From Elusimicrobia bacterium RIFCSPLOWO2_01_FULL_64_13 (GTDB taxonomy: Bacteria > Elusimicrobiota > Elusimicrobia > 2-02-FULL-39-32): 7,706 nt of DNA. Positions 1-6,308 of this stretch are shown here, in pieces. Each line of letters starts with the position of its first letter. Position 1 is the first letter of the stretch. The position numbers were made by a program, and so were the translations under genes. The stretch is from NCBI GenBank assembly GCA_001800095.1, contig MGUT01000048.1:3501-11206 (forward strand), in the 5' to 3' direction. The notes under the pieces were generated by a model. That model saw nothing but the letters and a program-made list of their open reading frames with translations, was not told the origin of the DNA and did no database searches.

Positions 1-488
1 CAGTAGGGCAGGAACCGCGCGACCGTGTCCTTGAGGCATTCCGTCAGGGGAAGTTCCGTTTTGGAGAGGCCCGCGTAGCGGCGGTCGCGTCCGGGGCAGC
101 GGGGATCGCCGGGCGCGAGGGCGGGGGGAGGGACGTCGTAGCTCCGCCTCCAGACGAGCACCTGGTCCTCCCCGAATTTCGCCGCGGTCTCCGCCTTGTT
201 CAGGCCCTGGAGGGCGCCGTAATGCCTTTCGTTCAGGCGCCAGGTGCGGCGGACCGGGATCCACATGAGGTCCATCTCATCGAGGGCGAGCCAGAGGGTG
301 CGGATGGCCCGCTTGAGGAGGGACGTGAAGGCCAGGTCGAAGGAGAATCCCTCACGGCGGAGGGTCTGCCCGGCGGAGCGGGCCTCGCGGACCCCCTGTT
401 CGGAAAGGTCCACGTCCTCCCAGCCGGTGAACCGGTTCTCCCGGTTCCAAAGACTTTCGCCGTGGCGCAAGAGCACGAGTTTTTTCAT
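1..488 (-). CDS. gpmA: 2,3-bisphosphoglycerate-dependent phosphoglycerate mutase, C-terminus cut by window edge
   Basis: Glycolytic and gluconeogenic cytosolic enzyme interconverting 3- and 2-phosphoglycerate through a phosphohistidine. Reading the minus strand from the ATG at 488-486 gives 162 codons without a stop. The N-terminus MKKLVLLRHGES carries the RHG signature, with H9 the phosphorylated histidine. It is followed by the substrate-loop segment RFTGWEDVDLSEQG (residues 19-32), R60 in LLKRAIRT, and the LNERHYGALQGLNK block (85-98), in which E87 matches the general acid/base glutamate of cofactor-dependent mutases. WRRSYDVPPP (113-122) is also family-typical. The family is about 230-250 residues long, so roughly one third is missing beyond the left edge. 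The start is supported by a GGAGG at 497-493, four bases before the ATG. The gene diverges from fthC with only nine bases between start codons. The identification is secure from the motifs; only the missing C-terminus is unknown. Confidence 0.95.
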   Translation of the reverse strand, partial: MKKLVLLRHGESLWNRENRFTGWEDVDLSEQGVREARSAGQTLRREGFSFDLAFTSLLKRAIRTLWLALDEMDLMWIPVRRTWRLNERHYGALQGLNKAETAAKFGEDQVLVWRRSYDVPPPALAPGDPRCPGRDRRYAGLSKTELPLTECLKDTVARFLPY

Positions 489-492
489 CGAT

Positions 493-497
493 CCTCC
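493..497 (-). promoter_or_regulatory. Shine-Dalgarno of gpmA abutting the divergent fthC start
   Basis: On the minus strand the sequence reads GGAGG-ATCG-ATG, a perfect Shine-Dalgarno core with a short four-base spacer, which fixes the gpmA start at 488. Its complement on the plus strand is CCTCC directly in front of the fthC ATG, so the same bases cannot serve fthC as a ribosome binding site. Confidence 0.75.
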
Positions 498-1082
498 ATG
501 AGCAAGGAAACGCAGCTGTCCAAAGGCATCCTCCGCAAGGAATTCCGCGCGGTCCGCGATTCCCTTTCGAAGACATATTGTAATAGAAGCGCCGCCCGCA
601 TTGCAAGCCGGCTGCTCTCCATGCCGGAGGTCCGGGCCGCGAAGACCGCGGCCGTTTACTTGAGCAAAGGTTCGGAAGCGGACACGTTCCCCATCCTGAA
701 AAAGCTGGTCGACGCGAAAAAGACCGTCCTGGCGCCGCGGGTCCTCTCCGCCGGGCGCCAGCTCGAGTTCTGCCGCATACGCCGGGGCCTGGGCGACTGC
801 CATCTCGGGTTCTACAGCGTTTGGGAGCCGAACGAGGACTGCCCGAAGGTCCCGCCGGGGAGGATCGACGTCCTTTTGGTGCCCGGGATCGCGTTCGACT
901 GGCAGGGTTACCGGCTCGGCTACGGCAAGGGCTATTACGACCGCTTCCTCCTGGTCAACCGGATCAAGGTCTCCGTGGGCCTGACTTACGAGAAGACCTT
1001 CACCACCCACATCCCGCATGAGGCGACCGACGCTCCCGTCGGCTGGGTGGTCACGGAGGAAAGGACCCATAAAGTGGTATAA
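498..1082 (+). CDS. fthC: 5-formyltetrahydrofolate cyclo-ligase (5,10-methenyltetrahydrofolate synthetase)
   Basis: ATP-dependent cytosolic enzyme converting 5-formyltetrahydrofolate to 5,10-methenyltetrahydrofolate, returning this inert folate to the one-carbon pool. The 194-residue product has the usual family length. An N-terminal LRKEFRAVRDSLS helix (12-24) leads to AAVYLSKGSEADT (51-63). The diagnostic C-terminal block starts at PGIAFD (129-134) and contains GYRLGYGKGYYDRF (137-150), the phosphate/ATP-binding signature; HEATDAPVGWVVTEE (174-188) closes the fold. The frame stays open upstream to 222, but that part is antisense to gpmA, and the family alignment begins at LSKGILRKEF, so the ATG at 498 is chosen. 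There is no Shine-Dalgarno in front of it: the preceding bases are TCCTCC, the complement of the gpmA site. The stop lies 12 bases before xseA. Identity is firm; the start is slightly less so because no translation signal is seen. Confidence 0.93.
   Translation: MSKETQLSKGILRKEFRAVRDSLSKTYCNRSAARIASRLLSMPEVRAAKTAAVYLSKGSEADTFPILKKLVDAKKTVLAPRVLSAGRQLEFCRIRRGLGDCHLGFYSVWEPNEDCPKVPPGRIDVLLVPGIAFDWQGYRLGYGKGYYDRFLLVNRIKVSVGLTYEKTFTTHIPHEATDAPVGWVVTEERTHKVV
577..606 (-). promoter_or_regulatory. candidate sigma70 promoter for gpmA, inside fthC
   Basis: On the minus strand, TTGCAA (606-601, 4/6 to the -35 consensus) and TACAAT (582-577, 5/6 to the -10 consensus) are separated by 18 bases. The predicted start near 570 gives a leader of about 82 nt before gpmA. 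The site falls in a short AT-rich island of otherwise GC-rich DNA and within fthC codons 25-37. The adjacent codons TAT, TGT, AAT and AGA are AT-rich compared with their surroundings, consistent with a non-coding signal being kept there. It is a prediction from pattern only. Confidence 0.4.
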
Positions 1083-1083
1083 T
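1075..1083 (+). promoter_or_regulatory. extended -10 promoter element before xseA
   Basis: TGGTATAAT is a perfect extended -10 element (TGn plus TATAAT) overlapping the last codons and stop of fthC. No convincing -35 hexamer lies 16-18 bases upstream, which is tolerated in extended -10 promoters. The predicted transcript start near 1090 lies about five bases before the xseA ATG. Because VV-stop codons partly dictate these bases, chance cannot be excluded. Confidence 0.45.
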
Positions 1084-1094
1084 AAATCCTTCCC

Positions 1095-2426
1095 ATGCCG
1101 AACTCCCCCAAGATCTACAGCGTCAGCGAGCTCAACCGCCTGGCCCAGGACCTGCTCGAGGAGCGTTTCTCCGGCATCTGGGTGGAAGGCGAGATCTCCA
1201 ATTACCGGGGCCCGTCGGGTTCCGGCCATTGCTATTTTTCCATCAAGGACGATTCCGCCCAGGTGGACGTCGTGGCGTTCCGGGGGGTGATGGGCTCCCT
1301 CCGCTTCAGGCTCGAGGACGGGCTGAAGGTCCTGGTCTGCGGGCGCGTATCGCTCTACGCCCAGAGGGGCCGGTTCCAGGTGATCGCCAGCGCCCTGGAG
1401 CCCAGGGGGGCCGGCGCGCTCCAGCTCGCGTTCGAACAGCTCAAGAAAAAGCTGGAATCCGAAGGACTTTTCGACCCGTCGCGCAAGAGGCCCATCCCGG
1501 CCTACGCGGGGAGGATCGGGATAGTCACTTCGCCGGCCGGGGCGGCCATCCACGACATCCTCACCGTCATCGACCGGCGCTTCGCCAACGTCGAGATCCT
1601 GATCTACCCGGCCAAGGTCCAGGGGGAGGGCGCGAAGGAGGACATCTCCGCCGGGATCGAATATTTGAACCTCTCCCATCCCGACCTGGACGTCCTTCTG
1701 GTGGGCCGCGGCGGGGGCTCCATCGAGGACCTCTGGGCCTTCAACGAGGAGATCGTCGCCCGGGCGATCTCCTCGTCCCGCATCCCGGTGATCAGCTGCG
1801 TGGGGCACGAGGTGGATTTCACGATCGCGGACTTCGTGGCGGACCTGCGGGCCCCCACGCCTTCGGCCGCGGCGGAGATGGTGGTGAAGGACAAGAGCGA
1901 GATCCGCTCGGGCCTCGAACATCTCTTCGGGCGGCTGCGCCAGAGCCTGGACGGGGCCCTGGACTCCGCTTCGGAGACCCTGAAGGGGCTGGTCCGCAGC
2001 CCGGCCTTCACCAGACCGGAGAGGTTCTTCGAGGCCCAATCGCAGAACCTCGACCACCTCTGGTCCAAGCTGGCGCTCCTTTCTCCCCGGACGGTAATGG
2101 AGGAGAAAAGGACATCCCTCTCGGTCCTGCTGGAGAGGATCCTTCAATCGGGAGAGAGGCGCCTGGAGACCGCGCGGGACGTTTTGAGGATCTCCGCCGG
2201 ACGGCTGGAGGCATTGAGCCCCCTGGCGGTGCTTGCCCGGGGTTACGCCATCGCCTGGTCCGGGCGCGACGGCGCGATATTGAAATCGGCATCGCGGGTC
2301 GCCGCGGGCGATCCCATCAGGGTCAAGCTGCATCAGGGAGAGATCAGGGCCGTGGCCCAAGACGTCTCAATCGGAGAAACCAAAAATGACCAAGAAAGAT
2401 CCGGAATCGAAGAACGTCAAGTTTGA
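1095..2426 (+). CDS. xseA: exodeoxyribonuclease VII large subunit
   Basis: Catalytic subunit of exonuclease VII, which degrades single-stranded DNA from both ends to oligonucleotides and acts in mismatch repair and DNA-damage processing. The 443-residue product matches the family. An N-terminal OB-fold begins with YSVSELNRLAQDLLE and continues through WVEGEISNYRGPSGSGHCYFSIKD (29-52) to about residue 103. The catalytic domain carries GRIGIVTSPAGAAIHD (139-154), YPAKVQGEGA (171-180), DVLLVGRGGGSIEDLWAFNEE (199-219), SCVGHEVDFTIADFVADLRAPTPSAAAE (234-261). A charged helical stretch follows, the usual coiled-coil stalk that docks XseB, and then a C-terminal LSPLAVLARGYAI. No Shine-Dalgarno precedes the ATG; a TATAAT box ends 11 bases upstream instead. 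The 3' end overlaps xseB by 41 bases, which suggests translational coupling of the two subunits. Confidence 0.97.
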   Translation: MPNSPKIYSVSELNRLAQDLLEERFSGIWVEGEISNYRGPSGSGHCYFSIKDDSAQVDVVAFRGVMGSLRFRLEDGLKVLVCGRVSLYAQRGRFQVIASALEPRGAGALQLAFEQLKKKLESEGLFDPSRKRPIPAYAGRIGIVTSPAGAAIHDILTVIDRRFANVEILIYPAKVQGEGAKEDISAGIEYLNLSHPDLDVLLVGRGGGSIEDLWAFNEEIVARAISSSRIPVISCVGHEVDFTIADFVADLRAPTPSAAAEMVVKDKSEIRSGLEHLFGRLRQSLDGALDSASETLKGLVRSPAFTRPERFFEAQSQNLDHLWSKLALLSPRTVMEEKRTSLSVLLERILQSGERRLETARDVLRISAGRLEALSPLAVLARGYAIAWSGRDGAILKSASRVAAGDPIRVKLHQGEIRAVAQDVSIGETKNDQERSGIEERQV

Positions 2427-2709
2427 AGAGGCGCTGAAGCGCCTGGAGAAGATCGTGGAGAAGCTCGAAGCGGGCGACGTCCCTCTCGAAGAATCCATCG
2501 CGCTCTACGAGGAAGGCATTTCACTTTTCCGGCAATGTTCCTCCAAGCTCGAGGAGGCCAAGAAGAAGGTCGAGATCCTGGCCAAGGACGCTTCCACGGG
2601 CAGGATGAAGACCGAGCCCTTCTCCCTGGGGCGCGGCAACGGGGGCGCGAAGCCGCCGTCCGAGGACGTTTCCGCGGGGGAAGGCGAGCCGGAGGAGATC
2701 CCGTTTTGA
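2386..2709 (+). CDS. xseB: exodeoxyribonuclease VII small subunit
   Basis: Small helical subunit of exonuclease VII that binds the XseA stalk; several copies assemble per large subunit. The family core spans residues 12-68: FEEALKRLEKIVEKLEAGDVPLEES is the diagnostic start, followed by SIALYEEGISLFRQCSSKLEEAKKKVEIL. The product has 107 residues where the family usually has about 70-85. The excess is a C-terminal tail (about 72-107) rich in Gly, Pro, Ser and Glu with no recognisable fold, probably disordered. The ATG lies inside the end of xseA with GGAG nine bases upstream, and no later start would leave the core intact, so the 41-base overlap is taken as real. The stop TGA shares its last base with the ispA ATG. 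Confidence 0.95.
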   Translation: MTKKDPESKNVKFEEALKRLEKIVEKLEAGDVPLEESIALYEEGISLFRQCSSKLEEAKKKVEILAKDASTGRMKTEPFSLGRGNGGAKPPSEDVSAGEGEPEEIPF

Positions 2710-3614
2710 TGGACCCCCGGCTCCAGGCCTATTTCGAGCGCTGGCGCGGGGAAGTGGACCGGGCCCTCGGCCGGTTCCTGCCGGCGGAATCCGCGCCGCC
2801 CCGGACCCTGCACAAGGCCATGCGCTACTCCGTGTTCGCCGGGGGGAAGCGCCTGCGGCCGGTGCTGGCGATCGCCTCCGCCGAGGCCTGCGGCCGTCCC
2901 GGCGGGAAGGTCCTGGCGGCCGCCTGCGCCCTGGAGCTCATCCACACTTATTCCCTGATCCATGACGACCTGCCCGCCATGGACGACGACGACCTCCGCC
3001 GCGGCCGTCCCACCAGCCACAAGGTCTTCGGGGAAGCCGCGGCCATACTGGCCGGGGACGGCCTCCTGACCCTCGCCTTCAATTTGCTCGCCAAAAATGG
3101 TAACATGAACGATTCAAGCGCCGTCCGGACCGTGGAGATCATCTCCTCGGGGGCCGGGAGCGCCGGCATGGTCGGCGGTCAGGCGCGGGACATCGAGATG
3201 GAGGACGGGGCCTGGACGAAGCTCCCGCGCCCGCGGAGGATCCGGGTCTTGAGATCCATACACGAAAAAAAGACGGCCGCCCTGATAGAAGCCAGCGTCC
3301 TGGCCGGGGCCGCTGCCGCGGGCGCTCCGGCGGGAAAAATGAAGCGTCTTTCCGATTACGGCCGGAAGATCGGGCTGGCGTTCCAGATCGCCGACGACAT
3401 CCTGGACGTGGCGGGGAACAAGGCCCTTCTGGGAAAGAAGGGCTCGGACCGCTCCAACCGCAAGCTGACGTACCCGGCGATATTCGGATTGGAGACCTCC
3501 CGCAAAAAGGCCCGGGACCTGGTCCGGGGCGCGAAGAGGGCCCTGGCCCCCTTTGGAAAAAGGGGTTGGGTACTGGACCGCCTGGCGGACTATATCGTCG
3601 AAAGGACTTACTAG
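2709..3614 (+). CDS. ispA: polyprenyl (farnesyl/geranyl) diphosphate synthase
   Basis: Trans-prenyltransferase condensing isopentenyl diphosphate with allylic diphosphates to make C15 (possibly C20) precursors for quinones, undecaprenyl carriers and other isoprenoids. The 301-residue product shows every family block: AGGKRLRP (44-51, diphosphate binding), ELIHTYSLIHDDLPAMD (76-92) with the first Asp-rich motif D86-D87...D92 bearing the two-residue insert typical of bacterial short-chain enzymes, RRGRPTSH (97-104), GGQARDIE (156-163), HEKKTAALI (185-193) and FQIADDILD (225-233), the second Asp-rich motif. The start ATG overlaps the xseB stop (TGATG), and AGGAG lies 11 bases upstream at 2693-2697. 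It sits directly before dxs, the usual arrangement linking the first and elongation steps of isoprenoid synthesis. Chain length cannot be fixed from sequence alone, so ispA is the best symbol rather than a proven one. Confidence 0.92.
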   Translation: MDPRLQAYFERWRGEVDRALGRFLPAESAPPRTLHKAMRYSVFAGGKRLRPVLAIASAEACGRPGGKVLAAACALELIHTYSLIHDDLPAMDDDDLRRGRPTSHKVFGEAAAILAGDGLLTLAFNLLAKNGNMNDSSAVRTVEIISSGAGSAGMVGGQARDIEMEDGAWTKLPRPRRIRVLRSIHEKKTAALIEASVLAGAAAAGAPAGKMKRLSDYGRKIGLAFQIADDILDVAGNKALLGKKGSDRSNRKLTYPAIFGLETSRKKARDLVRGAKRALAPFGKRGWVLDRLADYIVERTY

Positions 3615-3640
3615 GGAAAACAGGGGAAAAAGGAAAAGAC
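3615..3640 (+). promoter_or_regulatory. polypurine leader and ribosome binding site of dxs
   Basis: The 26 bases between the ispA stop and the dxs ATG are 24 purines and two cytosines, arranged as G-runs alternating with A-runs and ending AGGAAAAGAC. AGGA at 3631-3634 stands six bases before the ATG and selects 3641 over the upstream in-frame ATG at 3566, which lies inside ispA. The unstructured purine tract should favour ribosome loading at the largest metabolic gene of the operon. Confidence 0.6.
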
Positions 3641-5533
3641 ATGGCTATTTTAGAGGCGATCAGAAAACCGGAAGACCTGAAGATCATCAAGCCCGAGCTC
3701 CTGCCGCAGCTCTGCCGCGAGATCCGCGACAAGATCCTTTACACCGTTTCCCGGAAAGGCGGGCACCTCGGGGCTTCCTTGGGCGCGACCGAGATCGCCG
3801 TCTCGCTCCACTACGTCTTCAACGCCCCCAGGGACAAGATCGTCTGGGACACGGGCCACCAGGCCTACGCCCATAAGCTCCTGACGGGCCGCCAGGACCG
3901 TTTCGACACCCTGCGCCAGCACGGGGGCATCTCCGGTTTCCTGAACCGCAAGGAATCCGACTACGACGTGTTCGGAGCCGGACACGCCTCCACCGCCATC
4001 TCCGCGGCCCTGGGCATGGCCGTGGCCCGCGACCAGAAAGAAGAGGACAGCCGGGTGGTCGCCATAGTCTCCGACGGCTGCATCACGGGGGGCATGGCCT
4101 ACGAAGGGCTGCAGAACGCGGGGAACATCGGGTCCGACCTCCTCGTGGTATTGAACGACAACCAGATGTTCATCTCCCACCGCGTGGGCGCCATGGGGAC
4201 TTTTTTGGCCAAGCTGCTGACCCTCGGAATCGTGACCAAATGGGAGAAGCGCCTGGAGAAATTTTTGGCCCGCATCCATTTCTGGGGCACCTACCTGGTC
4301 CGGCTCGGCAAGCGGCTGAAGGTCCTCCTCTTCCCCGGCATCCTGTTCGAAGAGATGGGCTTCGCCTACTTCGGGCCCGTGGACGGGCACGACGTCAAGC
4401 GCCTCATCGAGGTGCTGACCGTCATCAGGAACCTGAAGGGCCCGGTGCTGTTGCACGTGATCACCAAGAAGGGCAAGGGCTACGAGCACGCCGAAAAGGA
4501 CGTGTTTGGCTGGCACGCTCCCGGGAAGTTCGACATGGCCACGGGGGAGATCCAGAAGTCCTCCGGGAGCCCGACGCCGTTCACGAAGATATTCGGCCAG
4601 ACCCTGGTCCGCGTGGCCAGGGAGGACAAGAGGATCGTGGCCATATCCGCGGCCATGCCCGAAGGGACCGGGACCGACCTCATGCGGGACGAGATCCCCG
4701 AGCGCTATTTCGACGTGGGCCTGGCCGAGCAGCACGCGGTGACGTTCGCCGCCGGCATGGCCACGCAGGGCCTGAAGCCGGTCGTGGCCATCTACTCCAC
4801 GTTCCTCCAGAGGGCCTTCGACCAGATGCAGCACGACGTGTCCCTCCAGAACCTGCCGGTGGTCTTCGTTCTGGACCGGGGCGGCCTCGTGGGGGACGAC
4901 GGCCCCACGCACCACGGGGTGTTCGATTATTCCTACGTCCGCATATTGCCGAACTTCGTGCACATGTCGCCCAAGGACGAGAACGAGCTCCAGCACATGA
5001 TCTACACCGCGGCCAAACACGAAAAGGGGCCGGTCGCCATCCGCTACCCGAGAGGGTCGAGCATCGGCGTGGCCATGGACAAGGAATTGAAACTGATCCC
5101 CATCGGCCAGGGGGAGATCCTCAAGGAATCCCCGCAGGACGAGGCGTTCCTCCGCGCGATCGGCTCGACGGTGTATCCCTGCCTGGACGCGGCCGAATCC
5201 CTCTCCAAGGAAGGGGTCCGGGTCGGGGTCGCGAACATGCGTTTCGCCAAGCCCATCGACCGGGAGCTTCTGAAGCGCCTGATCTCGAAGGGCGTCCGCA
5301 AGTTCATCACCGTGGAGGAGAACGTCCTCGCCGGAGGGTTCGGAGGCGCCGTGATGGAGACCCTCGAAGGGGAGGACGCCGTCGTCCGCAGAATCGGGAT
5401 CGGCGACCAGTACGTGGAGCACGGTTCCCAGAACATCCTCCGCGAAAAGGTCGGGCTGACCCCGGAGAAGATCGCCGCTTCCGTGAAGGGATTCCTCTCC
5501 AAACCCGCCGCCAAAGTTGTCCAGGTCGGTTAA
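3641..5533 (+). CDS. dxs: 1-deoxy-D-xylulose-5-phosphate synthase
   Basis: Thiamine-diphosphate enzyme condensing pyruvate with glyceraldehyde 3-phosphate, the first and often rate-limiting step of the MEP isoprenoid pathway; its product also feeds thiamine and pyridoxal synthesis. The 630 residues match the family. GGHLGASLGATE (40-51) contains H42, the counterpart of E. coli H49; WDTGHQAYAHKLLTGR (69-84) follows. The cofactor motif runs from D146-G147 to LNDN (171-174). FGPVDGHD (244-251) closes domain I. In the pyrimidine domain, VGLAEQHAVTFAAG (359-372) carries catalytic E363, and DRGGLVGDDGPTHHG (412-426) carries D420 and H424. RYPRG (468-472), RFAKPID (534-540) and EENVLAGGFGGAV (559-571) complete it. 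One oddity: the usual GDG opening of the cofactor motif reads S145-D-G, although the metal-binding aspartate is kept. Its 3' end overlaps tlyA by 17 bases. Confidence 0.96.
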   Translation: MAILEAIRKPEDLKIIKPELLPQLCREIRDKILYTVSRKGGHLGASLGATEIAVSLHYVFNAPRDKIVWDTGHQAYAHKLLTGRQDRFDTLRQHGGISGFLNRKESDYDVFGAGHASTAISAALGMAVARDQKEEDSRVVAIVSDGCITGGMAYEGLQNAGNIGSDLLVVLNDNQMFISHRVGAMGTFLAKLLTLGIVTKWEKRLEKFLARIHFWGTYLVRLGKRLKVLLFPGILFEEMGFAYFGPVDGHDVKRLIEVLTVIRNLKGPVLLHVITKKGKGYEHAEKDVFGWHAPGKFDMATGEIQKSSGSPTPFTKIFGQTLVRVAREDKRIVAISAAMPEGTGTDLMRDEIPERYFDVGLAEQHAVTFAAGMATQGLKPVVAIYSTFLQRAFDQMQHDVSLQNLPVVFVLDRGGLVGDDGPTHHGVFDYSYVRILPNFVHMSPKDENELQHMIYTAAKHEKGPVAIRYPRGSSIGVAMDKELKLIPIGQGEILKESPQDEAFLRAIGSTVYPCLDAAESLSKEGVRVGVANMRFAKPIDRELLKRLISKGVRKFITVEENVLAGGFGGAVMETLEGEDAVVRRIGIGDQYVEHGSQNILREKVGLTPEKIAASVKGFLSKPAAKVVQVG

Positions 5534-6272
5534 ATCCCGGCTGGATTCCCTCCTCGTCAAGCGGGGGGATGCCCGGACGATCCCCGAGGCCCAGGCCCTC
5601 ATCCTCGAGGGCAGGGTGCGCGCCTGGACGGGTGACAAGCCCGTTCCCAACCTCAAACCAGGTCTTGCCTTAAGACCCGACGCGCGTTTCGAGATCATTC
5701 CCGCGAGGCCCTATGTGTCCCGGGCGGGCGGGAAACTGGCGGGAGCCCTGGACGGTTTCGGTCTGGACCCGGCCGGAAAGGTCTGCCTGGACGCCGGGGT
5801 CTCCACGGGCGGTTTCACGGATTGCCTCCTGCAGAGAGGGGCCGCCAAGGTGTACGCCGTGGACGTCGGCTACGGGCAGGCGGACCCGAAGATCCGCTCC
5901 GACCCCCGCGTGGCTCTTTTCGAGCGGACCCACATCCTCCGCTGGGAACCGCCCTGGGACGGTCCCGCCGGGGGAGCTCCGACTCTCGCCGTGATCGACC
6001 TTTCTTTCATTTCCTTAAAGACGGTCCTGGAAAGGATCCGCGCCATCATCGCGCCCCGCTCCGACATCCTCGCCCTGGTCAAGCCGCAGTTCGAGGTCGA
6101 ACCCGGCCTATTAAGGAAAGGGGTCGTCATGGACGAATCCGCGCGTCTCCTGGCGATAGAGGACGTCATGGCCTTCTCCCGGGAGACCGGCCTGGCGATC
6201 TCCGGCAGGATGCCTTCTCCCATCGAGGGAGCGAAGGGCAACCGGGAGGAATGGCTCCGGCTCGTCACTTGA
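5517..6272 (+). CDS. tlyA: TlyA-family rRNA (cytidine-2'-O)-methyltransferase / hemolysin-A-like protein
   Basis: S4-domain SAM-dependent methyltransferase; characterised relatives 2'-O-methylate cytidines of 16S and/or 23S rRNA. The older hemolysin name is historical. The N-terminal S4-like RNA-binding region (about 8-60) starts with RLDSLLVKRGDA. The Rossmann domain begins with YVSRAGGKLAGAL (66-78) and the SAM motif LDAGVSTGGFTDCLLQRGA (91-109). The family K-D-K-E tetrad appears as K73, D161 (VIDLSFISL), K189 (LVKPQFE) and E244 in GNREEWL. Length (251) is normal. The only start in this frame after an upstream stop at 5484-5486 that leaves the S4 region intact is TTG at 5517, inside the end of dxs. 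No Shine-Dalgarno is visible, so coupling to dxs translation is likely. Function is secure at family level; the exact target nucleotide is not. Confidence 0.92.
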   Translation: MSRSVKSRLDSLLVKRGDARTIPEAQALILEGRVRAWTGDKPVPNLKPGLALRPDARFEIIPARPYVSRAGGKLAGALDGFGLDPAGKVCLDAGVSTGGFTDCLLQRGAAKVYAVDVGYGQADPKIRSDPRVALFERTHILRWEPPWDGPAGGAPTLAVIDLSFISLKTVLERIRAIIAPRSDILALVKPQFEVEPGLLRKGVVMDESARLLAIEDVMAFSRETGLAISGRMPSPIEGAKGNREEWLRLVT

Positions 6273-6296
6273 ATTTTTAGCGTTCGCCGTTATAAT
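6269..6296 (+). promoter_or_regulatory. sigma70 promoter for the HEAT-repeat gene
   Basis: TTGAAT (6269-6274, 4/6 to -35) overlaps the tlyA stop codon, and a perfect TATAAT lies at 6291-6296 after a 16-base spacer. The region is AT-rich against GC-rich flanks. The transcript start predicted near 6303 is about six bases before the ATG at 6309. This separates the HEAT gene from the upstream operon, although read-through is possible because no terminator is seen between them. Confidence 0.65.
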
Positions 6297-6308
6297 TGAT
6301 ACGACCCC

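Noticed and set aside
222..497. In-frame upstream extension of fthC that would add 92 residues
   Set aside because: It is wholly antisense to the well-conserved gpmA, shows no family similarity, and the cyclo-ligase alignment begins just after the ATG at 498.
1229..2389. 386-codon plus-strand frame inside xseA
   Set aside because: An off-frame shadow of xseA with Gly/Arg/Pro-rich low-complexity translation and no domain.
3083..3106. AT-rich patch in ispA as an internal promoter for dxs
   Set aside because: TTGCTC and TAACAT are weak matches separated by only 11 bases, too close for sigma70 recognition.
3263..3271. A-AAA-AAG slippery heptamer in the ispA frame (possible -1 frameshift)
   Set aside because: It encodes the conserved EKK of prenyl synthases, and the zero frame continues through the second Asp-rich motif to a normal stop; no stimulatory structure was recognised.
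4240..5673. 477-codon plus-strand frame inside dxs
   Set aside because: An off-frame shadow with Arg/Gly/Pro-rich translation; the true frame carries all DXS motifs.
3650..5698. 682-codon open frame on the minus strand across dxs
   Set aside because: GC-rich codon bias in dxs keeps antisense frames open; the translation has no recognisable motifs, while the plus strand encodes a fully conserved DXS.
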